A stretch of 64,000 nt of DNA from Portunus trituberculatus (Eukaryota; Arthropoda; Malacostraca; Decapoda; Portunidae), in contig NC_059268.1 of NCBI RefSeq assembly GCF_017591435.1, positions 19,310,184 through 19,374,183 of the forward strand. The letters are read 5' to 3'. Under the pieces are notes generated by a model that was not told the origin of the DNA, made no database searches, and worked only from the letters and a program-made list of their open reading frames with translations. The translations under genes were made by a program, and so were the position numbers. Of this stretch, positions 1 through 32,718 are shown piece by piece (within the stretch, counting starts at the first letter, position 1; each line of letters begins with the position of its first letter).

Positions 1-718
1 TTACCTCCACTCAGTGTGGCGGTGTGCTCCGCGACCCGGTAACATCAGTGCTGAGGAGAAAGAGAAGGCCGTACTGGTGGGGAAAATTGAACAGAAGATT
101 GTGTAAGTTGCGTGTGTTAACAGAAAGGAAACCGTCGGTGTACTGTTTGTACTGACGGAGTACGCTTGTGAACTATGGTGATTGTATAGTGCAGCAGTGA
201 TTATCATGGTTCTATTAATTGATTATATCTGGCGATAACGGCGGCAGTGCCTTCATCACCCATCCACCTCGGCAGCCCTGTGAAGGAACAGCATGGTGTG
301 TCATGGGTGGGCCTCATGCTGGGCCTCGAAACTCACGGCGGGAAACTGTGATTGGTTGTGTGGTGGACTGGTAGTGGCAGTGGTGGCCAGGCTGGTGTCC
401 GGCTAATACCAGTATCAACCAAGGAAAACAACAACACCAGAGTACAGCTTCGAAGCCGATATCGAACCGTGAGTGACTGAATATGTGCCGGAGAGAAACA
501 CGCTAGGCAGCAAGACGTAGCGAGGCAGGAAGTGGCGTATCTAGGCTTCTGATTATTGCTGTTTGTGTGACATTAGTAGGCATCCAGTGTTTCTTGCAGC
601 GTCGGTGTGCAGTTTTGCGACACTATGAGTTGAAGGAGGATGTAGTTAGGGCAGAAGATGTGAAATGTAATCAATAACAATATACCGCCTGTCTGTCACC
701 GTTTTAGTTCTCGTCGAT

Positions 719-724
<6 letters not shown>

Positions 725-785
<61 letters not shown>
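725..785. repeat. (CT)n microsatellite
   Basis: About 30 CT units. Confidence 0.97.
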
Positions 786-789
<4 letters not shown>

Positions 790-1056
790 TTTTTTCAGTT
801 TGCTATGCTTTTTTTTTTACAGGGTTTATTGTCTAAGTCTTGTTGTTAGTCTTATCTTGTATTTGCATTATTTATTATTATTATATATTATTTATTGTTT
901 ATTGTTTATTATGTATTTTTTTTTTTACTTTTTCGTTTTTCATTTTTCTTTTTTTTTTTTTTTTTTTTTTTTTTCCATGATCGGTCTATCTTACTTGCCT
1001 TATGAATGTATTGGACCTGTTTGCCGTGTTTCGAAAGGCTTGTTTCTCGCTTCTAA

Positions 1057-1059
<3 letters not shown>

Positions 1060-1105
<46 letters not shown>
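1060..1105. repeat. (CT)n microsatellite
   Basis: About 23 CT units. Confidence 0.97.
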
Positions 1106-1108
<3 letters not shown>

Positions 1109-2434
1109 TAACGGTATTTCGTGGTGTAAGAAAGAGAAAAAAATTAACAAGAAAAGAATAAAAAGAAGATAATTGATTTGTTGGCCTTTAGCTGTGTTAG
1201 GACGCGTGGCACTTTGGGTTAGGCGGCCACGGCAGCTGCGGCGGTGGCGGTGGTGATGGTGGTGGTTTTGGCGGAGACCGTGATGTATTATGTATAGGAG
1301 AGCGTTGATTGAGATGGCCGAAGGTGTAATGCAGCGCCTGGTAATAATGCAACCGTATGGATAACCCTTCTTAGCTTTTAGAGAACGAGCATCAAGTGAG
1401 CCTTTTTTTGTTTAATTGTGTTGCCCTTGACTGGCCTTCTACCTAAAAAAAAATGTCCTTTATCGAGTTAACAGTATCATCTCTACACTCCTTACCGCTG
1501 ACTCCCTCACTCACTTCCGCTCCTTCGTCATCACAGGAGTTTTTACAGCTTTCCCATCCTAAGTCTTGAAGGAAATGGAGTTTTAATACATTAGTGAATG
1601 AATTGTAGGGAGTTGTGTTTAAACCCTATACTCGGAAATACTTCTGCGTCTCACCTCCACTGTTTGCATAGGGATTTACTCTAAGTGACGCAGGTTTTTA
1701 AAAGGTGTCTCCGTAATTCTAGTGATACTTTAGCAAGTTTTCTGCATTATCGACAAGACAAATACTCTTTAAAATTCGGCTAATCCTCTGTGTGGTCTTT
1801 GAAAATGGTCGCGGTGAGAGAGGGAAGTGTTTCTGAATATGGCGCTAAGGCACGCTTCACCCAGAAAATGTGTCAGGATCTTTTACGACTTTAGTGATGC
1901 GATAGATGAATTAAATAGGAAGGAAAGTGACAGAAAAATATATATATTGGTGCGTCTCGTGAAAGTTGATTAACTATTTGGCGTTACTTTTAGCTAGGTG
2001 TAGAGTTCGTACAAGTATAGGGTCTGATGTCGTGTGTGTGTGTGTCTGTCTGTTGATTTGGAGCAGTTATGGTTGTGGTGGCTATAGTTGCTGTTTGTTG
2101 CGGTGGTTAAGGCGCGTCCCCACCTACCCTCATACTCGTACATCGCGGTCAGCATTGCAAGCAGCGTGTTGAGGTGTATGAAGCAGTGCACATAAACGTT
2201 GTCCTTGCGATATGACGGTATGGCCACACTACAGACTTCTAACCCACTGCAGACTATACTTTCATACATTTTACCAGTACTAGAAAGTCGATTTACGCTC
2301 TTCAGTGGTCATAAGTAGAACTGACGGGAAAGGTGAGGCTGAGTTCCTGTGCATTTGTCTTCAGAACTTGACTGTATAGCTGTAAAAATATAATACTCTA
2401 AACTTTTTCCTTAAGTTTTGATAGGTAACATGGT

Positions 2435-2482
<48 letters not shown>
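2435..2482. repeat. (GT)n microsatellite
   Basis: About 24 GT units. Confidence 0.97.
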
Positions 2483-2488
<6 letters not shown>

Positions 2489-3599
2489 TTTTTATTTGGG
2501 TAGGTGTTTCTTCAGTGTGGTGTTGAGGTGTAAACTTTGCTGTATTGGATTTCGTGCAGAGCGGTCATGCAGGGCCGCTTGACGAGAAGGAGCTCTTGAT
2601 AAGTGGGTATGGATTTTAGGGCTATATTCTTCTTAGGTTCGCTTATATTCACCTTACTTTGTTTGTTTAGTGAGAGAAGCAGTGGTGCTCTCCTCACGCA
2701 TCCACTGCCACACCAGCAAGCTAACGCATCACCTGCTTATCAAATGGCACACGCTTGAAAACTATTTCAGTAAACACGCAGTCTGAAAGTTTACTGTGTT
2801 CACCTGTGATATAGGCTACTGTAATTACACGTGACATTTACATCAGAGCGACCTAGAGAAGAGAACTGGTGTCTCAGGGCTGCGTGAGAGGGGCTGTGTT
2901 GGTGTTGGAAAAAATTTCTGTTAAACAATTGTGTACTAAAAAAAATAGCATAGGGTTTTTTTCTTTGGACAGTTTTTAAGACCATGTTTTCAAATTGTAG
3001 TAGACATCTTGCACCCGAGTAAATATCCAGCTTGCATTACTTCGGCGTGCGTATGTGCCTGAAAGTTTGAAAATACGGGGATGACAGCGCGCGGCGTCGG
3101 CCTTGTTCTGCAAGGCGGCGTGTGGTGCGTGCTGGTGCTGTGATTTGTGGCGGCGGGACAGACGGAGGTGTGAGGGTCAGGTGCACCACCACCACCACCA
3201 CCACCAGCAGGTCGACCCTCTCCAATTATTGATCCACTCTTGTCCCGCCGCTGCTACCACCTGCCTCCACACCCACCCCACACGCGACTCCACCACCACC
3301 ACTACTTCTACCTCTACCACCACCACCACTTACCCCATACCTCCACCTCTATCACCACTTGGGCCGCGCTCCCCCTCCTCCTCCCCCCACGTTTCTGGAG
3401 GGGCGTGTGTTCCCTCGTCAGCAGCAGGGCCCCCTAATGGCACACAAATGGCAGGGAGGCACGCCCGTCGCCCACGCTCAGCAAGGCATGCAACAGTGCC
3501 AGTGCTTACCTCCCTGGAGAGTAGTTGTGTAACGCCAGCGTCACTGTCACTGAGAACTTGTACTACTACTACCTCCACTACTGCTGCACCCACTACCAC

Positions 3600-3735
3600 T
3601 TTCACTACTACTACTACTACTTCTGTTATTGTTATTGCATTGTTATTGTTGTTATTATTATTATTATTATTATCATTATTATTATTATTATTATCATCAT
3701 CATCATCATCATCATCGTTGTCGTAGTCGTCGTCA
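3600..3735. repeat. Mixed trinucleotide tract (TAC, TTA, ATC units)
   Basis: Successive runs of ACT/TAC, TTA/ATT and ATC units ending in GTC units. Confidence 0.9.
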
Positions 3736-4341
3736 TTGGAGTTAAGAGTTGTTTAAAAGTTCGGGAAAGCATTCAGCTGTTCAGGTAGTTTTTCATCCAA
3801 TTGGTCTGCAGTTATAGTAAAGAAACTACAATATTTTTTGCTCAGTCTTCTGTCTCGTTTAGAGGACAGTATTATGAATCCATCACCATCATCACTTGAC
3901 ACATTATCGCTTCTTTTCCCACCACTGTGCTACTCTCTTCACCAATAAAGGGGAAAAAAAGTGTACAAAACCACACCATGTAGAAAGAACACTAAAGGTC
4001 TGTTGCTGACCACCACTATCACACTACCAGCGTTGTTTGCCTATGTAAGATAAAACATAAGGGTGCCTCGTCTCGCCCAGGTGCCACCCTCCACGGCAGG
4101 TAACCAGAGGGCACCCTGCTGCAGGAGAGGAAGACCGCGTGCTTTCCGTGTTTATGTTGTGCGGACCCCGAGCCCTATGCGGACTTAGCTGCCGCTGGGA
4201 GGACGGAGTGGAGTGGAGCAGTAGCAGCAGCAGCAGCAGCAGCAAGAGGAGGAGGAAGAAGAGGGAACCGATCGATGGTATGAGACGATGAGTCAGTGTG
4301 TCCACGACTAGCGAACCGCCACCATGCTTCCTCAACATTCC

Positions 4342-4345
<4 letters not shown>

Positions 4346-4414
<69 letters not shown>

Positions 4415-4444
4415 ACTGGGAAGAGTATTATTACAAAAAAGTGT

Positions 4445-4479
<35 letters not shown>
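4346..4479. repeat. Two (CT)n arrays separated by 32 bp
   Basis: CT units at 4346-4413 and 4446-4479. Confidence 0.97.
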
Positions 4480-4481
<2 letters not shown>

Positions 4482-4703
4482 GAGTGTATTACGTACCCAC
4501 CATCGTAATGCAGGAAGAGGTTTTTGGGGCGGTTAAATGGTTGATGGATGGAACACACGCGGCCTTGCTGTGGCTGGTGCAGGTGGCCGGTCTGTGGAGT
4601 GTGCGCGGATAACGATGGATGACAACCACAGCAAAGAAGTAAAAATATCCAAAAATTGAGTGACCTTGTGCGGAGCGTGACTCACCTTCATGCTACCGCT
4701 CTT

Positions 4704-4708
<5 letters not shown>

Positions 4709-4780
<72 letters not shown>

Positions 4781-4861
4781 CGCCTTCGTTCGTTCTCCTT
4801 ACCTTCTCTTCCTGCTCTGGTGTTCATCTGTTTTTCACGCTGCATACTCTACTCCACCGAT

Positions 4862-4948
<87 letters not shown>
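4709..4948. repeat. Two long (CT)n arrays separated by 87 bp
   Basis: CT units at 4709-4777 and 4865-4948. Confidence 0.97.
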
Positions 4949-4950
<2 letters not shown>

Positions 4951-5468
4951 GCCATTTTCAGTATCATTATCCACATCCGTTATTTCTTCATGCAGGAAGC
5001 AACTGGTTCCATATTCTCCCTATGGACAGTCGTTATCTTTCTCTCTTTCACCTCTTTCTCGTTCCATTGACCCCGCACCCCCACCCCCTTTTTTTTTTTA
5101 GCGGTAGCTTTGTTTTTCATGGTTAAACGGATCACCTTTCGTCACTGGGTTAACTATTTCGACTTCCTTTTTTCTCTCCCTCCTTCTTACAGTATATCCT
5201 TATTGCCTCCTATCTCGTGTACACTCTAGTTTACTTCAGTGCGCTTATATCTTCCTTATCTTCCTATTTTCCTCAGTTCTGTCTTCTATGGCTAGTGCTT
5301 CGGGCTTTGATTCATCACTTCACTTGTTTTTATAAGTTCCTAGGCGAGTTTCTTCGATATATGGGCGTATGTATGTATGTATGTGCTCTAATACGGCGAT
5401 TGGCTTTGCGAGGATGCGGGTTCTTGAGGGAGTAGTGGCCTTGAACACCCTAGAGACGTAAAAATAGA

Positions 5469-5470
<2 letters not shown>

Positions 5471-5538
<68 letters not shown>
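5471..5538. repeat. (GT)n microsatellite
   Basis: 34 GT units. Confidence 0.98.
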
Positions 5539-5540
<2 letters not shown>

Positions 5541-5772
5541 GTAAGGTTTTTGCTTCCTCTCTTCCAACCTTCCCTTCCCTTCCCTTCCCATCTTCCCCCC
5601 CCAACACCCCTTCCCCTCGCCGACATTATTAGGAGGGAGGAGTGTATTAGGGTGACGTGATGCCTTCTCTCTCTGGCCAGCGGAGTTCAGGGAAGGAAGG
5701 TAGTGGGTGAGTGACGTAGACGGGAGTAAGGCAGGGATTGTACCTTGCTGCATAGGATGTACGTACGTAGGT

Positions 5773-5775
<3 letters not shown>

Positions 5776-5844
<69 letters not shown>
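5776..5844. repeat. (CT)n microsatellite
   Basis: About 34 CT units. Confidence 0.98.
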
Positions 5845-5850
<6 letters not shown>

Positions 5851-7710
5851 CTGGCGTGGTTCCGTGAGGTCACTATCGCATTATCAGTTGGGATTGATTG
5901 ACCTGAGTGTTATTTTTCCTTTCTCTGTTCATGTGTTTGTTTGGCCAGTACCTCACTGTGATGTTGGACTGTGTCGAGATGGTAAAGAGAAAGGTGCTCG
6001 TATTGTGTGGCAGTTTACAGGCCCGTTAAATGACTGTGCGTTGATCGGAGGAACTCTGCGCGTATATCCCGTAGGTGTGAGAGCCAGAAGGAGGGAGAGT
6101 GAGCGTGGCGCGAGCCTCGACCTTGGCTCCAGCACCACTCCTCCAACCCTGCCTCAGCTCCATCCCCTCCTCCCCTCTCATCTCCCGCTCTCCTTCCCTC
6201 CCCCGCACTAAAGGGAACAACTGCCGCTGCGAGCTATCCTCACCACTGTCAGTCTGGCGCTCTTTCCTCGTCGACGCTGGCAGCAGCTACGTCAGGCACC
6301 AACTAATGCAGGAAATAATTGTGAAACTGCCCTGAACAGAAAGTGGCACCCCAGTCGTAGATAAGTGCATCATTAGTGTCGATGGAGTTCAAGGCCAACC
6401 GAGAACTTGTTGAAATTGGACTACACGGTACACTCGACACTAGTTGGCAGTCACTTTCCACAGCAGTGTCAGTGAGAGGGAGGGAGCGACCATGTCGGTG
6501 CAGCTCTCCCGTGTAAGGTGTGCCGGTATGTGCTAATGTGCGTTACCACGCATCCAGTATGTTGGGAGCGCGTGAGTGTATAATGCCCGCCTACTTACCG
6601 CCTCTCCTTGTCCCTGTGTGCAAGTGTTGCGTCATACTCAATAATGTATCTTTAGCTCAATTGGGATGAGCTGGCTTGACGTGAAATGGTAATGCCCTCT
6701 CCTAGTCGGTCATGCTAAAATACCGATAGGACATCTTAAATCACCATCATAACCACAACTGTTGTTCATAATATACGGCCCACTTCAGCACGTTTGCTGA
6801 TGCTTCTAAATAAACGCCGTGAAATGTTGGAAATTGGAGGAGCCGCTCCTCTGGAGAAACAGCGCCTAGAGACAACCACATCCCCGCGGAGTCTGCAAGC
6901 GGGACAACTTGAATTCGAAAATGATCGGTGCTGATGGCGAAATACTTACATTAGATGTTAAATGAATAATTACCAATACAAAATTGGGTAGTATCCACGT
7001 ATCTAGCTTACGGATGTGACGATGGACAGCCACTTCATCCGGAGGGAATCACACTTTTCCTGAAATAAGTTTTCCTTCACTGAACTTGATGACGTCTGTA
7101 GGCACCACCCTACTTTATCTTCATATTTTATTTATATGAATGGGAAATTTCTGAATTTCACGGTTGGATGTTATTATGTGCATAATCAGAGAGAGAGAGA
7201 GAGAGAGAGAGTTCAGAATTCTGGGCACAAAATAATGTAACTGCTGGAGATGTCAGAATATTTTGGCTGCTGACAAGTAGAATTAATTACTGAGGTTATA
7301 ATGCAACTCTGCAAAAAAGAAAAATTTATAATAAATAGATAATAATATTAATGAATGAATATATTTATCAACTTATTTCTCATTAGCTTTTATTTCTTCT
7401 TCAAATGATACTGTCAACTGTCAAATGTAGTTGAGGTTCTGGAAAATGGAGCCAGAGGTGGTGAATAGTTATGCTTATGTGATGCAAGGTGCCAATTGGT
7501 GTGATATAAACTTCTCGGCAGCTGATTCTGTGCTGGTTACACTCATTACAGCTTTCTTTCTGAAGTGATGATGTGCTCTTTGTGAATTTGTCTTACATGT
7601 CTATCTTGCCGAATGTATAAAGCAAACTCAAGATTAAGGTTTTATTATAAATTGTGTGTTTTTGTCATGGATATTTTTTTCTTCCTCACAGGGATGTGGT
7701 AGACTTGAGG

Positions 7711-11847
<4,137 letters not shown>

Positions 11848-12323
11848 ACTCTGGTCATGGTATGACGTTATGACCTGCAGTGGTTTTGGTACAAGTGCTA
11901 TTTCAACTTAACTAAGACATTTCAGTGTATCATATTTGTGTTCAGCTCAAGTGGTCAGTAAGAAATGGTGCCTGAAATCCAAATATCAGTAAACTCGACA
12001 GTACTGCTCGAATGTCTTTCTTTTTTATTTGGTGAATGGAAATTTGTGCACTTGTTTACCAGTTGTGAAAAACTGCAGTGATATTGTCATAGTGAAAATA
12101 TATTTTCCCTTATATCTTATCTTCCATTGAAAATGACTCATGTACTTTTTTGAACATGTCAGTTCAAGGTGCAGTAATTATATATATCAACATACAGGTG
12201 AAAAGTGGAAACATTGATTTTACTCAGTTGTGAATGGAAATAGAGAAACTACAAGAGTGAACTTTACACCAGAAGATTTGATATATGGTTTTATTCTATT
12301 TTTAAATTGTATGTGTCTTGGTA

Positions 12324-12476
<153 letters not shown>

Positions 12477-12894
12477 AGAGTGTGCAGGCACACATTATTT
12501 AGTGTGTTCAGGAACTTTTCTTATAAGCCTTTGGTACATAATAAACACTTACGTAAAATATAAACAATTCTTTAAATGTTGACTTGAAACAATAATTCTG
12601 AGTCTGTATAAGTATTAATGCAATCGAATGGTCTTACCAACTTGATTGAACAGAGCAATTTGAAACTCAAGAATCATGCAACAGTTTTGATAGGAATGAG
12701 ATCTAGATCTATTTGATAGTTTATGCTGCTCAAAAGTCTTGTGTTGATCTCTCTTCATGAATTACAGAGCACCTTTGTATTTTCAAAAATGTCACAGTTG
12801 TTAAGTTTAATCATTACCATCAAGGTAAGGGTGATTTTTTGATGGCATGGCCTATAGTGCCTGCAGGTATACTTGTAAAGTATGTATGAAAAGA

Positions 12895-13150
12895 ACTGTT
12901 CAGCTTCTGCCCATTAGTGGCACAGGCAATTTTATTTGTAGTGGTACCCATATTCAGGCCCATATCACCACCCGAGCACATCTTTGGTGTAACTAGCTAG
13001 AACCTGGGTGTCATGGTGATATGTAGGTAACTTTAAACCACTCGACAAATGACAAAGCTTCAAAGCGGTACATGGTGGGATTTGAACCTACGCATGGATG
13101 ACTGTCTGATCCCACGCTCACCACCTTATCCACTACACCACCGCCTCCCT
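12895..13150 (-). mobile_element. tRNA-related SINE, second family, minus orientation
   Basis: Read on the minus strand, the head near 13062-13150 begins with a GGCGGTGGTGTAGTGG-like segment resembling a pol III A box. It is followed at about 13077-13092 by a B box of the GGTTCAAATCC type. A non-tRNA body continues to about 12895 and carries a motif (CCATTAGTGG within a CTTCTGCCC context) that recurs near 56405-56435. This is a different family from the tRNA-Val SINEs. The tRNA head cannot be functional because the acceptor stem is not closed by a matching 3' end. Boundaries are approximate. Confidence 0.7.
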
Positions 13151-13424
13151 AAAATGCAACTGTGTTTGAATAGATACTCCAAATTTTAGGTTTCTTTCCT
13201 TATTCAATAACTTAGATTCACTAATTACAACTGCAGTGAAATTATGACACTTTTGACCACAGTAAATTCAAAGAATTAAATAAGAAATTTATATTTCTAA
13301 ACTAAAGATACAGACGTGTAGTGTTAAAAAAAGCATTGCCATCTTGCTAGTAGAGAATTATATAAACATTTGTAGTGTAGTGTCTTGTATTTATAACACA
13401 AAATTCTGTTAAAGTTCCTGAACA

Positions 13425-13451
13425 CTGTGTGTGTGTGTGTGTGTGTGTGTG

Positions 13452-13544
<93 letters not shown>
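13425..13544. repeat. (GT)14 followed by (TA)~46 compound microsatellite
   Basis: GT units 13425-13452, then TA units 13453-13544. Confidence 0.97.
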
Positions 13545-13547
<3 letters not shown>

Positions 13548-14079
13548 GTTTACTCATCTTGAAGATTCTGGCAATGCAAAACAAAAGTTTGAGAAACCAA
13601 GCTCAAAATTGTTCCCTAATGAAAGTGAGTGGCTGTATCATAAATCTAGTTTTTTAATATTGTACATAGTAATGATTTCAATAATACTGCATAATTGAAT
13701 AATTCAATTTTGTTTCTGTGACTGTGATAGGGGGAGAAGGCCTGAGTGCAGTCTGACTGGAGTAAGACTTACTTCAGAATGTTGATCTGCACTGCCTAGT
13801 AGGGTCTGTAATATTAAGAGTTATTAATTGTATAGGATCTAGGACATAAGTACACAACTATGAAGAATTTTAGTAGATATATTTGTGTAACCTAGCCTCT
13901 GACCCTTTACCCTACCTCACAATTTCAGAAATTCCCAGTAGTTCTAATTTCTATCCATAAAACAAATATCAGGGTGTATACAATATCAGGTATGGAACCC
14001 ATATTTGACTAATTAGAACATCTGTTTGCCATTCAAATTTTAGTGATATTAATTCAGATTAAGGAATAATGCACATGAA

Positions 14080-14194
<115 letters not shown>

Positions 14195-15238
14195 GTTTTG
14201 TGAATTAATTGAATATGTCAAAATTAACAATGCTGTTTTATCTCATGCCACATAACTCCTCCATGTATATTTTCCTTGATGTACAAAGAGTCTATCATTC
14301 TAAAGTTAGGGAAACGTTTGTAAAAACTTAACAAGGAGTTTGCTTCTTGTAATTTTTTTTATCTTATTTATTAACTATATCTATACCTAATGTCTGTTCC
14401 TAAGAACTCCCCCAATGTACAAAGTACATTAATTTATTGTTTAACCGTTGAGTGAATTCAAAAGAAATATTAAAGAAGCAGACTCTTTTATTATGAAATG
14501 TAAATAGTATAAAGAAACACAGGGAAGCTTGAGCACCAATTCATACCGAGCTGCACTCAACAGTGCTCACCCTGCCATAGTTTATCTGGAGAGTCTTTGA
14601 ATTAACATAGGGCTGTGTCATTTTGCCAGATGTGTCACTCCAGATTCACTATTATCTAAACAATGTGTCGCTCTTTCAGTTTTACCTATATCAGATTAAG
14701 TAAGGGTAACTGGTAAGTGCAAATGAAAAAATGTATATATAGTTATGAAATTATGAAAACAACATTGGTACAACCATGACTGTTCTTGTAAACATGTTTT
14801 CAGTGTTACCATTTTGACTGATGTCTTTTTGTAGTTGCTAGTTATAATTTGTTTTTTATTTTTTATTATTAATCTGTACAGTGGATTCTTGATTTAACAA
14901 AGCAGCACACCAGTATTCTTTAAGGTACATTGAATCATACTGAAGATATTCAAACACTATTTCTTCACATGATAGAATAGATATGTAGCACACAATACTG
15001 AAATGCAGGAGTGAAATTCAATATACTATTTACTAGTAGTATTTGCGTTTCTCCTTGAGATAGTACTTCAGTGTGAAAGAGATACTAATGATGCATGTAT
15101 TGCCAATAGAATGTGGTTACAGGTTTAGGGAATTTGATTTGATAAATAACAAATAAGTCTACAAAGTACTGTTTACTGAATGTATTATTGAGCTTGTCAT
15201 GAATCCACTGTACATGTTTATAGGCTGTGGTTAAAAAT

Positions 15239-15389
<151 letters not shown>

Positions 15390-17539
15390 TTAAGTGATGT
15401 TGATTTGCCATAGTTAAATTAATACTGTTCAACTTGCCTTATTTCAAATGAAAGATTAATTTAGCATCCAAATAAAGAATACAGTATGATCACAGTTTTC
15501 ACTTGTAACTGGAAGTGCAAAAATTTGTTTCAATATGAAGATTGTCGTAATAGAGGCTGATTGGTTGTGGAACCTTTCATAAACCATTCCCTGATAATTT
15601 CTTCAGCATTCATGAATACTTGTGCAAAGATGAATTTCAGTGGTCATATAACTCATCTTTCCTGTGAGGATAGTAGTTTTTTAAAGATAACAAGTGATTG
15701 GTAATTCTGTCACCCTTTCACACATTTTTATTGCTGTTGCTGCTGTTGCTGCTGCTTTTCATCACCTCAGCATCATCTTTACTCCTACTTGGACCAACGG
15801 ACTCTTCTAGATTTGTCCTAAACATGGCAAAGATTATCCAGCCATTTACAATTATTAGCATATTTGTCCACAGTATGTACTTTTCTTGTTAATATTTTTA
15901 TCTGCCAATAATAGTTCTGACTTGTTGATAAGATTGAAAATGCAGGGCAAGTAAAATAATGTCTAATTTTCACTGCCTTCTTTATTCCCATTAGTGCATA
16001 TGTTTCCATCATTTTGTTTTAGGTATCATTTCACGCTGCACATTATGCATATTATATGAAAATAGTCCAACATAAGGCCGTAAGTGAGGTATGTATGTGT
16101 TACGTGTATCATCTCATGTTGCCGTTTTGGAACAGACAAGGTAAATAAGTCTGCTCCTCCATGCTAAGAAGTACCTTGCTTTGGTGTTGTGGATTCACAT
16201 GGAGTGGAACATTTGTGACCAGCATACTGAAAGAATGCTAGATAGATTGTTGATAGTAATCCTGATAAATGCTTATACTGATTAGGTAACGAGATGAATG
16301 CCAACTATGAATATATTAAGTTTTTATGCATCTATTATCAACCATCATCATACTTTCCTTTTGCCTAAAGAGCATAAGCCAGCAATATTTAATCATTTTA
16401 TACCAAATGCTTATGACTGGATAGTTCAAAAGTATGTAATGTGGTGAAAAGGCAGTGTTATTGACCACCATGGAGTGCATGTTGTGAATGTGGGTCAAAT
16501 GTTTTAATTGGCTCTGCTTCTTCTGTGAGATGGGAGTAGATACCTGCATCATTACTATCATCCACTTTTACTACCTCTATTGGTAGTACATATGCAAGAG
16601 TAGTGCTGCTGGGGAGCCACTCACTGTTGCTCAGTCTGTTGGCATCAGAATGCATGCAATATTTATTTATTTATTTGTTTGTTTTTATTGTTAACATATG
16701 AGCTTACAGATGCAATTGGTTGTTAACAGCAGGAATGGATTGATTCTATCCATTGCTGTTGTTCACAACCAACTATGTCTAAATTTGCATCCTTTCTGGG
16801 TACCTGTCCCTCTCCTATTGTATCCTATATTACCTTCTACCCTTATGTACCCCCTCCCTCTGCCTGCCATATCTGAACAAGCTCAGTCTTATTTAGGATA
16901 ATACGAATAATATATTGGATCCGAAAAGATTGCATAATAGTGCTGTTGAATGAATTTGAATATATTACTTATATTGGAAGGGTGATTTAATAACAAAATG
17001 CATTACCACACACACACACACACACACACACTATGAAGGCAAAGACAGGTGGTGGGCAGGAACATGCTCATAGATATGTTTTCACTTCTGGCTCTTCACT
17101 CTTGCATCGGTTTTAAAAATCTAAAAAATATCCACCTTCTACATAAAGCAAAATACCATTATGAGTATAAGATCAAGTATAATGCATAATGTTTCCGGTA
17201 AGTTTTACCAGATATATGCTTTGATAAGGGAGATAGCATTGATATGAATGAAAATATTACTGTAGTACTTACATCATTAAGTTACTAGTCATTTTTCAGC
17301 CTTCTACTCTCTCTCTCTCTCTCTCTCTCTCTTTCCAGATTTCTGGGTGACTGGGTCATGGAGGTGGAAACGTAAAATTATTCAACCAACTCGCTCTGAG
17401 TAGCCAAAATATCAACATTATTTTAAAGATCTTCTCTAGTACCCTTCTGTCTCATCATTCTCTTTTGCTATAAGTGACTGCAAATTACCGATCGTTAATT
17501 ACCCTGGAAAAAAGGTATTGATTAGAACGAGGAAAATAA

Positions 17540-17741
17540 ATATAGTGAGCCGTTGGTAAGGCGAGGACCCACTTGTTAGTACAGCTGTTTGGGCGCTGAG
17601 ATGGGAGGTCCCGCAGGAGAAGAAACAACACAACAGTCAGTCAGGCAGAGGGTCGCTGTTGTGGTGAGGAGAAACGCAGTCGCTGATTTATCCATTCACT
17701 AGTGTCAAAAATGTTGAATTGCACCTGTTACTGATACTTTG
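17540..17741 (+). promoter_or_regulatory. Candidate promoter / 5' noncoding exon of VPS15
   Basis: A locally GC-richer stretch, unlike its AT-rich surroundings, ends in a strong donor (TTTG|GTGAGTGC, GT at 17742). It contains a short upstream reading frame starting ATG at 17711 and stopping after seven codons. The first VPS15 coding exon has an acceptor at 18768, so an untranslated exon upstream is required and this is the best candidate I see. A (CT)n-CAG acceptor-like site at 17309-17339 precedes it. Inference only. Confidence 0.3.
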
Positions 17742-18780
17742 GTGAGTGCTTTGACTTTACATATGTTAAATGACATAATTAGGGTACTCCTTAGTGTCAA
17801 AAGATAAGAGTGTTGTGGTCAAGCATAGCGTCGTCATCGTGGATGCTGGTGACATGAACCTCACCCCGTGTATTGGAAGCTAATAGGGCTAAGATGAGGC
17901 GAAGGGGTAAGGGATTGCGCCGATGAGGTTGTATGTAATGTCTTGAGGGTGTACAGGGGCTGAGTGAGCAAGGGATGTTGTGCTCTCATCTTGTGGCGCA
18001 AGGGCATACGGAATATGAAGACGGCCAGTGATGATTTGAGGTAGCTCCTGTGCAGTGAATATTGTATTTATGGATAATAAGACCACGGGCCCACAATCTA
18101 GCTTAACCATGTTTAGTTCTTATCTGTTAAATGATCATATTTATAATTGTTGTTTGTTTTAAAGATTATTTCATGTATCTAGTTACATCTTAGGCAGTTT
18201 CATGTGTTATTCTCATTTCCTTCATGTCTCCATGCTCCACTTATATATTATATATATACCTATAATACAATCAAAGCTAACTTAATAAAACTTAGCCAAA
18301 TCAGGAGTATTGTGTAAGTAAAGTTTAATTAGGTAAGGATGGTAGTGGCAACATCAAGAACATGGTAGCCATCACAACAACCAGAATGCCAGGGCTGCGT
18401 GATGCTTCTTAATATTTACCAACCTTTTGCATTATTTTTTTTTTTTTTTTTTTTTTGCTTTAACATTTAACAGATTTCCTTAATTCTACCTGATATGTAA
18501 GTTTTAACCTCAGGAGAAGAGGCTAAGGTTATCATCATATTATGTGGTGGCTGTAGTTGTCAGTGCTGTCACACCCTCAGACCTGAAGTAACCTGACCTG
18601 ACCTGGGCCACCAAGGTACAGTCTGGGGGATTTTGTTGTCTAGGACACTGGGAGAACATTTACCTTTTAGAAGCTCCATTATTTTCCAGATTTTCTAGTA
18701 GTCTGTGTGCATGATGGTTGATCCAGTGTCTTCATCTAAGCAGCCAAATATGTGAACGTATATTTCAGAGTGGAGACATA

Positions 18781-32718
<13,938 letters not shown>

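Larger units (their letters stand above)
1..7691. other. Upstream region of CTDSPL2 without supported coding exons
   Basis: About 7.7 kb with no stretch that reads like a conserved protein. It holds at least ten long simple-repeat tracts, mostly (CT)n or (GT)n, and codon-repeat-like patches near 3180-3720 (CAC, ACC, TTA and ATC units). GC- and CpG-richer patches near 1200-1320, 3080-3480 and 5950-6600 could hold a promoter or noncoding first exons of CTDSPL2. The first recognisable coding exon has an acceptor at 7691 and 19 nt of untranslated sequence before its ATG, so at least one upstream noncoding exon must exist, here or beyond the window. I could not place it. Confidence 0.5.

Noticed and set aside
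3103..3726. Open frame of 207 codons with poly-His, poly-Thr and poly-Leu/Ser runs
   Set aside because: The amino acids merely reflect CAC, ACC/ACT, TTA and ATC repeats; no domain, no family resemblance and no splice support.
4298..5126. Several open frames made of Leu-Ser repeats
   Set aside because: Direct translation of (CT)n arrays.
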